Assembly: GCA_012511485.1 (NCBI GenBank)
Contig: JAAZFZ010000044.1
Location: forward strand, 1-7,736
DNA: 7,736 bases
Source of the DNA: Clostridiales bacterium
Lineage (GTDB): Bacteria; Bacillota; Clostridia; Oscillospirales; Acutalibacteraceae
Reading direction: 5' to 3'
The position numbers were made by a program, and so were the translations under genes. The notes below the pieces were generated by a model, which had not been told where the DNA came from, made no database searches, and worked only from the letters and a program-made list of their open reading frames with translations. Of this stretch, positions 1 to 6,722 are shown in pieces. The first letter of the stretch is position 1. Every line of letters begins with the position of its first letter.

Positions 1-1215
1 ATTAAAGCCCGTAAATCTCTTAAGCTCAAAAAAATATCCTTTATGGATATTGACGAACGGAAGAGGAGCATTGTGGGTAGCCTTTGCGTGCGTATGCTCA
101 AGAATGCGGGTATTGACTGTGAAGTTCAGTTAACGGATGACCTTGACAGTGCCCTTGTCGGAGCTGATTTTGTTGTTACGCAAATTCGTGTCGGCAAGCT
201 GCCTGCCCGCCACCTTGATGAAACAATCCCGATAAAATATGATCTGATAGGTCAGGAAACAACGGGCATCGGCGGGTTCTTCAAGGCATTAAGAACCATT
301 CCGGTGATTAAGAATATCTGTCAACGAATTGAAGCAATATGCCCCGATTCATGGCTGATAAATTTTACCAACCCGTCGGGAATCATTTCAGAATTCGTGC
401 TTAATCACACTAATGTGAAAAGCATTGGACTTTGCAATGTGCCAATAAATATGATTGATGATACAAAGGAGATTAGCGGCAAGGATAGTGAGATCACCTA
501 TGTTGGCCTTAATCATCTCAGCTGGATAACCTCTGTAAAAAAAGACGGCAAGGATTTACTTGCAGACATGATAAAAACAGGTTTTTCGCCAAAAGTTATG
601 GAGAACATAAAGGACGACGGGTTTTCTCTCAAGTGCCTGTCGGCGATTAGGGCAATACCATCGTCTTATCTTCAATATTATTATTGCAGAGCGGCAAAGC
701 TTGAGCATCTGAAGTCTGCTGAGAAGAGCAGGGCTCAGGTATGCATGGAAATAGAAAAGCAACTGCTTAATCTCTATTCAAATGAAGAAATCGTGGAGAA
801 GCCTGCGCTGCTTGATAAGAGGGGCGGCCATAAATACTCACTTGCCGCTGTTTCTCTCATTGATTCAATCGTAAATGACAAGAGAGATGTGCAGATTGTA
901 AACATCAAAAACGGCAAAACACTGCCCTTTATGCAGGAAAATGATGTTGTTGAAATTGCTGCGGTAATCGGCAAGCACGGCGCACAGCCCGTGAGTGTTG
1001 AAAAAATCAATAACCCGCACATTGTCGGCTTAATGAGAATTGTCAAAACATATGAAAAATACACCGTTGAAGCCGGCTTGACCGGCTCAAACGACGCAGC
1101 TATGAATGCTTTGCTTGTTCACCCGCTGATTGGTGATTGGGAAAAGGCAGAAAAATGCTTTGAAGAGATGAAGCAGGCTCACAGAGCATACCTTCCCCAA
1201 TTCTTTAATGAATAA
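1..1215 (+). CDS. GH4 family 6-phospho-beta-glucosidase, 5' end cut by the window
   Basis: Cytoplasmic NAD+- and metal-dependent glycosidase that would hydrolyse 6-phospho-beta-glucosides (such as cellobiose-6-phosphate) delivered by a PTS transporter. The frame is open from base 1, and the 14 codons before the ATG at 43 still align with the family (KLKKISFMDI matches the second Rossmann strand). The ATG at 43 is therefore internal, and about 20-25 residues with the glycine-rich NAD loop are missing. Numbering from that ATG, I see GQETTGIGG (70-78), INFTNPSG (106-113), GLCNVP (129-134; Cys131 is a metal ligand), GLNHLSW (155-161; His158 is a metal ligand) and RGGHKYS (260-266; Tyr265 is the expected catalytic base). 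In GH4, CNVP marks phospho-beta-glucosidases, against CDMP for phospho-alpha-glucosidases and CHx for galactosidases. All key residues are kept, so an active enzyme is likely; exact substrate unknown. It ends at TAA 1213-1215 and lies upstream of a separate promoter, so it is probably the last gene of a sugar operon. Confidence 0.93.
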   Translation: MKARKSLKLKKISFMDIDERKRSIVGSLCVRMLKNAGIDCEVQLTDDLDSALVGADFVVTQIRVGKLPARHLDETIPIKYDLIGQETTGIGGFFKALRTIPVIKNICQRIEAICPDSWLINFTNPSGIISEFVLNHTNVKSIGLCNVPINMIDDTKEISGKDSEITYVGLNHLSWITSVKKDGKDLLADMIKTGFSPKVMENIKDDGFSLKCLSAIRAIPSSYLQYYYCRAAKLEHLKSAEKSRAQVCMEIEKQLLNLYSNEEIVEKPALLDKRGGHKYSLAAVSLIDSIVNDKRDVQIVNIKNGKTLPFMQENDVVEIAAVIGKHGAQPVSVEKINNPHIVGLMRIVKTYEKYTVEAGLTGSNDAAMNALLVHPLIGDWEKAEKCFEEMKQAHRAYLPQFFNE

Positions 1216-1235
1216 TCGGTAATTAATAGCTTGTT

Positions 1236-1289
1236 GCGGAGCGGATAACTTATAAATGCGTTTCAATTTTCAGGAGTTAACCGCCCCGC
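1236..1289 (+). terminator. Long imperfect hairpin after the GH4 gene, possible weak terminator
   Basis: Arms 1236-1250 (GCGGAGCGGATAACT) and 1275-1289 (AGTTAACCGCCCCGC) pair at 13 of 15 positions around a 24-nt loop. It starts 20 nt after the GH4 stop. The sequence that follows is T/A-rich (TATTATT) but has no clean T run, so termination is an inference. An operator or a processing hairpin is also possible. Confidence 0.45.
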
Positions 1290-1291
1290 TT

Positions 1292-1306
1292 ATTATTCAG
1301 AATAAT
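1292..1306. repeat. 15-bp palindrome ATTATTC-A-GAATAAT
   Basis: A perfect 7-bp inverted repeat around a single central A, starting three bases after the right arm of the preceding hairpin. The one-base spacer cannot form an RNA loop without opening the inner pairs, so if it has a function it is more likely a protein-binding site. In AT-rich intergenic DNA such a palindrome can also occur by chance. Confidence 0.35.
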
Positions 1307-1316
1307 TAAAAAGAGT

Positions 1317-1348
1317 CAAATTTTAATTCTTAATGAGATTTAAATTTG
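1317..1348. repeat. AT-rich inverted repeat abutting the alaS -35 box
   Basis: CAAATTTTAA (1317-1326) and TTTAAATTTG (1339-1348) are inverted repeats matching at 9 of 10 positions, with a 12-bp spacer. The right arm ends directly before the -35 hexamer at 1349. The position fits an UP-element-like A/T stretch or a regulator site, but low complexity alone could produce it. Confidence 0.35.
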
Positions 1349-1377
1349 TTGACTTTAACGTAGTATTATGGTATCCT
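1349..1377 (+). promoter_or_regulatory. Predicted sigma-A promoter for the alaS operon
   Basis: The -35 box is TTGACT (1349-1354). A 17-bp spacer leads to the -10 box TATCCT (1372-1377), preceded by TG at 1369-1370, which gives an extended -10 (TGGTATCCT). A start near 1384 would leave a leader of about 87 nt. The -10 matches consensus at 4 of 6 positions, offset by the extended element and ideal spacing. It is the best promoter I see in the gap and probably drives alaS-HIT-comEC-holA. Confidence 0.65.
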
Positions 1378-1414
1378 ATAGGTTAATGTATTGTGGGGAA
1401 TTGTGTTTATATGC

Positions 1415-1446
1415 GCAGCTTTTCATAACAGGATTTATTAAGCTGC
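1415..1446 (+). promoter_or_regulatory. Leader hairpin upstream of the alaS ribosome-binding site
   Basis: GCAGCTT (1415-1421) and AAGCTGC (1440-1446) pair perfectly over 7 bp around an 18-nt loop. TAT (1410-1412) and ATA (1447-1449, reading ATA after the right arm) could add outer pairs across a two-base bulge. The stem ends about 10 nt before the Shine-Dalgarno sequence and leaves it free. No T run follows it, so it is not a terminator. A role in mRNA stability or regulation is only an inference. Confidence 0.4.
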
Positions 1447-1456
1447 ATAGCAAATT

Positions 1457-1462
1457 AAGGAG
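1457..1462 (+). promoter_or_regulatory. Ribosome-binding site of alaS (AAGGAG)
   Basis: AAGGAG lies 8 nt before ATG 1471. It is a strong site and fixes the alaS start, which also begins with the family-typical N-terminus. Confidence 0.85.
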
Positions 1463-1470
1463 TTATTTTA

Positions 1471-4116
1471 ATGGAATGGACAGGCCTTAACGAATTAAGG
1501 GAAAAGTTTCTCAGCTTTTTTGAAAGCAAGGGGCATTTGCGTTTACCCAGCTTTCCGCTGATTCCCCAAGGGGATAAAAGTCTATTGTTGATAAATGCGG
1601 GTATGGCACCGATGAAAAAATATTTTACGGGTGAGCTCACTCCTCCCAGCGTCAGAGTCACCACCTGCCAAAAATGCATTCGCACGCCGGATATTGAGCG
1701 TGTAGGCAAAACCGCCCGCCACGGCACATATTTTGAGATGCTCGGCAACTTTTCTTTCGGCGATTATTTTAAGCGTGAGGCAACGGCATGGGCATGGGAA
1801 TTCTGCACAAAGGTGCTTGAAATGGCCCCTGAAAAGCTATATGTAAGCATCTATCTCGATGATGATGAGGCATTTGATATTTGGACTAAAGAGGTTGGCG
1901 TTCCGCCTGACCATATGGTTCGGTTCGGCAAGGAGGATAATTTCTGGGAGCTGGGAGCAGGTCCCTGCGGACCTTGCTCTGAGATTTATTATGACCGCGG
2001 TGAAAAATACGGCTGCGGTTCGCCGGACTGCAAGGTAGGCTGTGACTGTGATCGATATGTTGAGTTCTGGAACCTTGTTTTTACCCAGTTCAACAATGAC
2101 GGTAACAATAACTATACAAACCTTGAAAAATGCAATATAGATACAGGCATGGGGCTTGAGCGGCTTGCTTGCATTTCACAGGGCGTTGACAATCTATTTG
2201 AAGTTGATACAGTTCAGAGCATTATGAAGCATATTCAGAGGATTGCCGGCGTGCAATACCATGAAAGTGAAAAACATGATGTTTCACTTCGTGTTATTAC
2301 AGACCATATCCGTAGCACAACCTTCATGATTGGTGACGGTGTCATGCCCTCAAACGAGGGCAGAGGCTATGTTTTGCGCCGCCTATTAAGGCGTGCCGCA
2401 AGGCATGGAAAGCTTCTTGGTATTGACCGCACCTTTCTCTCCGAGGTCTGCAAAACCGTGATCGATGAGAATAAGGATGCATACCCGAATCTTGTTGAAA
2501 AGCATGATTTTATAATAAATGTTATCAAAAATGAAGAGGAAAGCTTCAATAAAACAATAGATGCCGGGCTTCAGTTGCTGTCCCAAATGCTTGATGATAT
2601 GGAAAAAACAAATAGAACGGTTCTCATCGGCGAGGATGCCTTTAAGCTATCCGATACCTTCGGCTTTCCGATTGATTTAACAAAGGAAATCCTGGAGGAA
2701 AAGAATTACACGGTTGATGAAGAGACCTACGGCAAGCTTGTTCTTGAGCAGCGTGAGCGCTCCAGAAAAGCAAGAAAGGATGCCGGAGCGGACGGGTGGA
2801 AGAATAAAGGCATAAACACCGAAGGTCTGTGCAAAACGGAATTCGAAGGATATAAAGCACTTTCAACTAAGGCTGAAATCAAAACTATTATCATTGACGG
2901 CGAAAGAAAGGATTACCTTGAGAGCAATACGCCTGCCACATTGGTTTTGGACAAAACTCCTTTCTATGCAGAAAGCGGCGGGCAGGTCGGCGATATCGGA
3001 ATAATCGAGGGTGAGGACTTCAAATTTGAAGTCGATGTAACCTTTAAAACAAATGACGGCGTTATTCTCCATCATGGCTCAGTTATTAAAGGCGAGGGTG
3101 CAAAGCTCGGAGAAATAGTAGTAGCAGCTGTAGATGAAAACTCAAGGTCGGCAATTGCTCGAAACCACACTGCGGCGCATCTTCTTCAGGCTGCGCTCAG
3201 GTCTGTTTTAGGCAACCATGTCGAGCAGGCGGGCCAGTTTGTCAATGCTCAAGCTGTTCGTTTTGACTTCACACATTTTGCCGCAATGACCTCTCAGCAA
3301 ATAAAAGCGGTTGAAAAGCTTGTTAACGAGGAAATACTTAAAGCACAAACCGTTACCATGAAAGAAATGCCGATTGAAGAAGCTAAAAAAATAGGTGCAA
3401 TAGCATTATTTGGTGAAAAATACGGTGATACTGTGCGAGTTGTCAGAGCAGGGGAATTCTCAACAGAGCTTTGCGGCGGTACGCATATCGGCAATACGGG
3501 AAATATTGGGCTTTTTAAAATCATTTCCGAATCCTCAGTTGCCGCAGGTGTGCGCAGGATTGAAGGAGTTACGGGGTTTGGAGTTATTGAGTATATTGAC
3601 GAAAACGCAAGGCTTATGGAGTCCGCCGCACAGGCAATGAAGTTAGGCAATGTGCAGGAGCTTTCCCGCAGAGCTTCAAGCCTTGTTACTGAGCTGAAAA
3701 CTAAGGAGAAGGAGCTTGAAAGCGTTTGCTCAGAGCTTTCCGAAATAAAAGCAAGGGCATTAATGGAAAACGCCAAGGAATTTGGCGGAATAAGGCTTAT
3801 TTCTGCCGTAATTAACGGAGCAACTGCCGAGGATATGCGCACTATGGCTGACAGGGCAAGGGATAGCGGAGAAAACACGGTTGCGGTCATCGGCGGTGTC
3901 AATGACAAGGGAACCGCTAGCTTTGCCGTTGCCTGCGGCAAAGATGCAATAAAGCTAGGCGTTCATGCAGGCAACCTTGTCAGAAGTATCGCTCAGATAG
4001 CCGGAGGTTCAGGCGGCGGGCGACCTGACAGTGCCATGGCAGGTGCCAAGGTTGCGGGTAAGGCTGATATTGCAGTTAACTCCGCTGAGCGGATAATAAG
4101 GGAAATGCTAAAATAG
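1471..4116 (+). CDS. alaS: Alanyl-tRNA synthetase (AlaRS)
   Basis: Cytoplasmic class II synthetase that activates alanine with ATP, charges tRNA-Ala and clears mischarged Ser/Gly. At 881 aa it is full length (E. coli 876). The catalytic core spans roughly residues 1-240: TGLNELREKF start, motif 2 with RHGTYFEMLGNFSFGDYF (83-100), GPCGPCSE, a Cys-rich stretch CGSPDCKVGCDCDRY (182-196), and motif 3 GMGLER (226-231). A tRNA-recognition region follows. The editing domain carries the metal ligands His566 and His570 (HTAAH) and Cys668 and His672 (CGGTH), in register with E. coli H564/H568/C666/H670. A Lys/Glu-rich coiled-coil-like segment (about 730-770) links to the C-Ala/DHHA1 domain, whose glycine-rich signature GGSGGGRPD sits at 845-853. 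Two editing-pocket positions differ from E. coli (see findings). It is the first gene of the operon, with its own promoter. No T-box leader precedes it, although many Firmicutes synthetase genes have one. Its stop lies 23 nt before the HIT gene. Confidence 0.99.
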   Translation: MEWTGLNELREKFLSFFESKGHLRLPSFPLIPQGDKSLLLINAGMAPMKKYFTGELTPPSVRVTTCQKCIRTPDIERVGKTARHGTYFEMLGNFSFGDYFKREATAWAWEFCTKVLEMAPEKLYVSIYLDDDEAFDIWTKEVGVPPDHMVRFGKEDNFWELGAGPCGPCSEIYYDRGEKYGCGSPDCKVGCDCDRYVEFWNLVFTQFNNDGNNNYTNLEKCNIDTGMGLERLACISQGVDNLFEVDTVQSIMKHIQRIAGVQYHESEKHDVSLRVITDHIRSTTFMIGDGVMPSNEGRGYVLRRLLRRAARHGKLLGIDRTFLSEVCKTVIDENKDAYPNLVEKHDFIINVIKNEEESFNKTIDAGLQLLSQMLDDMEKTNRTVLIGEDAFKLSDTFGFPIDLTKEILEEKNYTVDEETYGKLVLEQRERSRKARKDAGADGWKNKGINTEGLCKTEFEGYKALSTKAEIKTIIIDGERKDYLESNTPATLVLDKTPFYAESGGQVGDIGIIEGEDFKFEVDVTFKTNDGVILHHGSVIKGEGAKLGEIVVAAVDENSRSAIARNHTAAHLLQAALRSVLGNHVEQAGQFVNAQAVRFDFTHFAAMTSQQIKAVEKLVNEEILKAQTVTMKEMPIEEAKKIGAIALFGEKYGDTVRVVRAGEFSTELCGGTHIGNTGNIGLFKIISESSVAAGVRRIEGVTGFGVIEYIDENARLMESAAQAMKLGNVQELSRRASSLVTELKTKEKELESVCSELSEIKARALMENAKEFGGIRLISAVINGATAEDMRTMADRARDSGENTVAVIGGVNDKGTASFAVACGKDAIKLGVHAGNLVRSIAQIAGGSGGGRPDSAMAGAKVAGKADIAVNSAERIIREMLK

Positions 4117-4126
4117 AATCCTTTGT

Positions 4127-4131
4127 AGGAG
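4127..4131 (+). promoter_or_regulatory. Ribosome-binding site of the HIT gene (AGGAG)
   Basis: AGGAG lies 8 nt before ATG 4140, inside the 23-nt gap after alaS. It supports the chosen start, which gives the family-typical MDCLFCKI N-terminus. Confidence 0.8.
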
Positions 4132-4139
4132 TTGATATT

Positions 4140-4478
4140 ATGGATTGTCTGTTCTGCAAAATAGCTAAAGGTGAAATACCATCAAAGAAGGTTTATGAGG
4201 ATGATGAGGTTCTAGCCTTTTATGACATTGAACCAAAGGCACCGACTCATATTCTCATAATACCTAAGTTGCACATTAAGTCGGCAGCAGAGATAACTGC
4301 GAAAAACAGTGCTGTTACAGCACATATTTTTGAAATTGCTGCAAAACTTGCTGATGAACTTAAACTAAAAGATGGGTTCAGAATTGTCACAAATTGCGGC
4401 GATTCTGCCGGTCAGAGTGTAAAGCACCTTCATTTTCACCTTTTGGGTGGAAGGGATTTCACCTGGCCTCCGGGCTGA
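4140..4478 (+). CDS. HIT (histidine triad) family protein, HinT-like purine phosphoramidate hydrolase
   Basis: Small cytoplasmic protein of the HINT branch of the histidine-triad superfamily. Members form dimers and hydrolyse AMP-linked substrates such as adenosine phosphoramidates and aminoacyl-adenylates. At 112 aa it is the usual length. The N-terminus has Cys3-x2-Cys6 (CLFC), then GEIPS and VYEDDEVLAFYDI; His45 is in PKLHI. The triad motif is HLHFHLL (96-102), with His98 and His100 inside it and the last His the expected nucleophile region. The protein ends GGRDFTWPPG, a HinT-type C-terminus. Cys3, Cys6, His45 and a triad histidine match the zinc site of many bacterial HIT proteins (family knowledge). 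It sits 23 nt after alaS and 27 nt before comEC, so co-transcription is likely. Because HinT can hydrolyse aminoacyl-AMP, pairing with an aminoacyl-tRNA synthetase gene is suggestive, but this is inference. The natural substrate is unknown. Confidence 0.95.
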   Translation: MDCLFCKIAKGEIPSKKVYEDDEVLAFYDIEPKAPTHILIIPKLHIKSAAEITAKNSAVTAHIFEIAAKLADELKLKDGFRIVTNCGDSAGQSVKHLHFHLLGGRDFTWPPG

Positions 4479-4493
4479 TAAAGAAAATATAAC

Positions 4494-4497
4494 GGGG
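4494..4497 (+). promoter_or_regulatory. Weak ribosome-binding site of comEC (GGGG)
   Basis: Only a GGGG core lies 8 nt before ATG 4506, unlike the AGGAG-type sites of the other operon genes. An in-frame TAA at 4479-4481 and no other start codon after it leave ATG 4506 as the first possible start. Low translation of comEC relative to its neighbours is a reasonable inference. Confidence 0.55.
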
Positions 4498-4505
4498 TAT
4501 GCTTA

Positions 4506-6722
4506 ATGCCGAGGCCACTGGCTGTTTTGGGAATAACCTGTTTTCTAAGTCTGGCGTTGCTTATTGAAATTTCTGTAACGGCTGCAATAATCGTGTTGTG
4601 TATTGCGGCAACGGGCTTTGCCGCAACAATGCTGTATAAACGGTCAAGGCAAACGGGAGTTTTCCCGATGGCGTTTTTTGCAGTCTGTTTAAGCTGCGTA
4701 TTAGTGCTTCTCACAAACGCAAACTACTTTTCCCCAGCCAAAAATCTGGTGGGGGAGGATATTAGCCTTCATGCAAGACTAGTTGATTTACCCCGTGAGG
4801 GCGAAGGCAGGTACTACTATACCCTTAAAATGGCCGACAAGGACGGGATTAAACTCAGGCTATCCTGCAAAACCCCCCTTGAAGCAACGCCTTATGATTA
4901 TGTTGACTTCAAAGGCACTGTATATGAGCTCGGCGGCAATACCGAAACCTTGAGGAACTATTACATATCCTCTGGTGTTAGTCTGGGAGTCTACACCTTC
5001 GGTGATATTAATATTACACAATCACAGAGCAGACCCTTGTTTTATCATTTATTGAAGCTGAGAGCTGCCATTAAAAGCTCGGTCGATTCAATTCTTCCCG
5101 GGGAAAACGGAGGGCTTGTAACAGCTCTCCTGCTAGGAGATACATCCGGGCTTTCGGCTCAGACCAGAGAGGCTTTTTCTCAAACAGGAGTTGCACACAT
5201 TTTTTCTGTTTCGGGTCTTCATATGTCTATTTGGGTAATGTCTGTCATGGCGCTGCTTGAAGCATTGAAAGTCAGGCGAAAAATAGCAGCTTCAATTTCA
5301 ATTCTTTTTATTTTTCTTATAATCGGGCTTACGGGGTTTTCTGTTGCTTGCATGAGGTCAGGATTCATGTACCTGATAATGCTTGCCGGTTATTTCTTCA
5401 AGCGAAAGGCAGACCCACTGAACTCTTTGGGCTTTGCCATATTGATAATAGTGATTATGAGCCCTTATGCCGCTATGAGTATCGGTCTGCAGCTTTCATT
5501 TTTATCAACTCTCGGCATCATTTGCATATACAGTCCTCTGACAAAGCCGGTATTCCGCAGAATAAACCCAATCGGTTCAAAAATGCTCAAGGCTGTTCTC
5601 AAAGTAATTGCAGCCGGCACCTGTGTTACTATCTCTGCGGTAGTATTTACGCTACCTGTTATGATAAGTACTTTTGGCACAGTGTCGTTGGTTACACCGC
5701 TATCGAATCTTTTACTCAATTATTCCTGTTCGGTTGCAATGATAACGGGAGGGCTAGGATCTCTGATATCTTTTATTCCCTTTTTATCCTTCATTTCTAA
5801 CCCGTTGATGCTTATTGCAGGTGCTATGTCAAAATATTCTCTTTGGTGCGTTTTGAGTTTAAGCAAAATTTCTTTTGCATCTATAGGGGTGAGCGATGGG
5901 TATATATTTGCATGGCTTGCGTTTTCTATGCTGCTTTTTTCATTTTCAGTGATTATTTATAAGATTAGCGGCAGGAGCTTAATAAAATTGACTTCTATCC
6001 TATGTATTATAATGCTTTTTGCGGGTATGCTTTCATTCAATATACTCAACAAGGATGTAACAAAAATAACAGTCATTGATTCAGGCAACGGAACCTGTAT
6101 TCTTATTACAAAAAAATCTCACGCATTTATGATTGGCTGCGGCGGTGACTTTTTCACTGCGTCCAATGCAGTTAAATATATTCAAAGCAACTCAATAAGC
6201 TCCCTGGATTGTCTTCTGATTCCCAGACTCACAGAGTATGAATACGGCCGTGCTGCCGAGCTTATTGAACATAGAAGAGCAGAGCATTATGTCTTCCCTG
6301 AACTTGACAGTGTTCTGAAATACTACGGCAGAACAAGAAACTTTACTGTTACCAAAAACTGTGAAATCGAGCTATGGAATCATTTAAAGTGCAGATATGA
6401 ATATGACCAAAGCTACAGCTATGTATTTCTGGATATTGACGGAACAACCGTGCTTTGCACCTTTAATGTAGGCTGCGATACTTCAAAAATACCGGAAGGA
6501 TTGAAAAAATCCGATATCCTTATTTGCAGGGCACAGCCGCCCGAGGGGCTTAATATATCGGGCTTTAGTGCTGTTATAGTAAGTGCCGAAGCTGAAAAAG
6601 CGGCACAAGTTTTAAACGGTTGCGAATTGTCGCATACAAATGTCTATGCAAGCGCAGGGTCAGGGAATATTGAAATAAAATCAAGCGGAAATTCTGTTTT
6701 TTCTGTTAGGAGGCTGAGCTGA
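4506..6722 (+). CDS. comEC: ComEC/Rec2-family DNA-uptake channel with a degenerate metallo-beta-lactamase domain
   Basis: Polytopic membrane protein that carries single-stranded DNA across the membrane during natural transformation. It has 738 aa, normal for the family. Residues 1-70 hold two or three hydrophobic segments. About 75-165 form the DUF4131 OB-like external loop, ending in LRNYYISSGV (family: RRYLxxxGI). The Competence domain (about 200-510) has GDTSGL (211-216), FSVSGLHMSI (SGLH at 236-239), MRSGFMYL (from 283), GLQLSFLSTLGI (from 328) and TPLSNLL (from 398), with many membrane segments. The C-terminal 210 residues have the shape of the usual metallo-beta-lactamase domain, but DVGQGD reads DSGNGT (525-530) and HxHxDH reads RLTEYE (574-579). 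No catalytic metal site seems left. The external loop has one Cys (121). The start is fixed by an upstream in-frame stop. It is the third gene of the alaS operon and overlaps holA by one base, a common Firmicutes pairing. The pore is probably made; nuclease activity in this chain is doubtful. Confidence 0.94.
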   Translation: MPRPLAVLGITCFLSLALLIEISVTAAIIVLCIAATGFAATMLYKRSRQTGVFPMAFFAVCLSCVLVLLTNANYFSPAKNLVGEDISLHARLVDLPREGEGRYYYTLKMADKDGIKLRLSCKTPLEATPYDYVDFKGTVYELGGNTETLRNYYISSGVSLGVYTFGDINITQSQSRPLFYHLLKLRAAIKSSVDSILPGENGGLVTALLLGDTSGLSAQTREAFSQTGVAHIFSVSGLHMSIWVMSVMALLEALKVRRKIAASISILFIFLIIGLTGFSVACMRSGFMYLIMLAGYFFKRKADPLNSLGFAILIIVIMSPYAAMSIGLQLSFLSTLGIICIYSPLTKPVFRRINPIGSKMLKAVLKVIAAGTCVTISAVVFTLPVMISTFGTVSLVTPLSNLLLNYSCSVAMITGGLGSLISFIPFLSFISNPLMLIAGAMSKYSLWCVLSLSKISFASIGVSDGYIFAWLAFSMLLFSFSVIIYKISGRSLIKLTSILCIIMLFAGMLSFNILNKDVTKITVIDSGNGTCILITKKSHAFMIGCGGDFFTASNAVKYIQSNSISSLDCLLIPRLTEYEYGRAAELIEHRRAEHYVFPELDSVLKYYGRTRNFTVTKNCEIELWNHLKCRYEYDQSYSYVFLDIDGTTVLCTFNVGCDTSKIPEGLKKSDILICRAQPPEGLNISGFSAVIVSAEAEKAAQVLNGCELSHTNVYASAGSGNIEIKSSGNSVFSVRRLS
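6708..6713 (+). promoter_or_regulatory. Ribosome-binding site of holA (AGGAGG) inside the end of comEC
   Basis: A full-consensus AGGAGG lies 8 nt before ATG 6722, within the last codons of comEC. With the TGATG stop/start overlap, it lets holA be translated both by coupling and independently. It decides the holA start. Confidence 0.85.

Noticed and set aside
43..45. ATG 43 as the real start of the GH4 gene.
   Set aside because: Coding sequence matching the family continues upstream to base 1 and the NAD-binding N-terminus would be lost; the start lies outside the window.
1236..1250. An 11-base stretch (GAGCGGATAAC, 1239-1249) identical to the core of the E. coli lac operator, and GGAATTGTG near 1397-1405 also resembling lac promoter DNA.
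   Set aside because: The two pieces are about 150 bp apart and in the wrong arrangement; the first is explained as one arm of the hairpin. No vector-like sequence is present. Treated as coincidence.
1251..1270. ATGCGTTTCA in the hairpin loop looks like half of a catabolite-responsive (cre) element.
   Set aside because: The spacing between the CG and CA is one base short and the left half lacks TGNAA, so it does not fit the cre consensus.
1386..1490. A 34-codon frame starting in the alaS leader and overlapping the alaS start, a possible leader peptide.
   Set aside because: It starts at the predicted transcription start with no ribosome-binding site, and has only one alanine codon, so it makes no sense as an attenuator peptide.
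3294..3941. A 215-codon open frame on the minus strand.
   Set aside because: It lies wholly inside alaS, opposite the well-conserved editing and C-terminal domains, with Ser/Leu/Pro-rich low-complexity translation and no matching start signal; a shadow of alaS.
4443..4454. TTGGGTGGAAGG resembles the T-box core motif.
   Set aside because: It encodes the conserved LLGGR of the HIT protein, lies inside the gene, and no synthetase gene or terminator follows.
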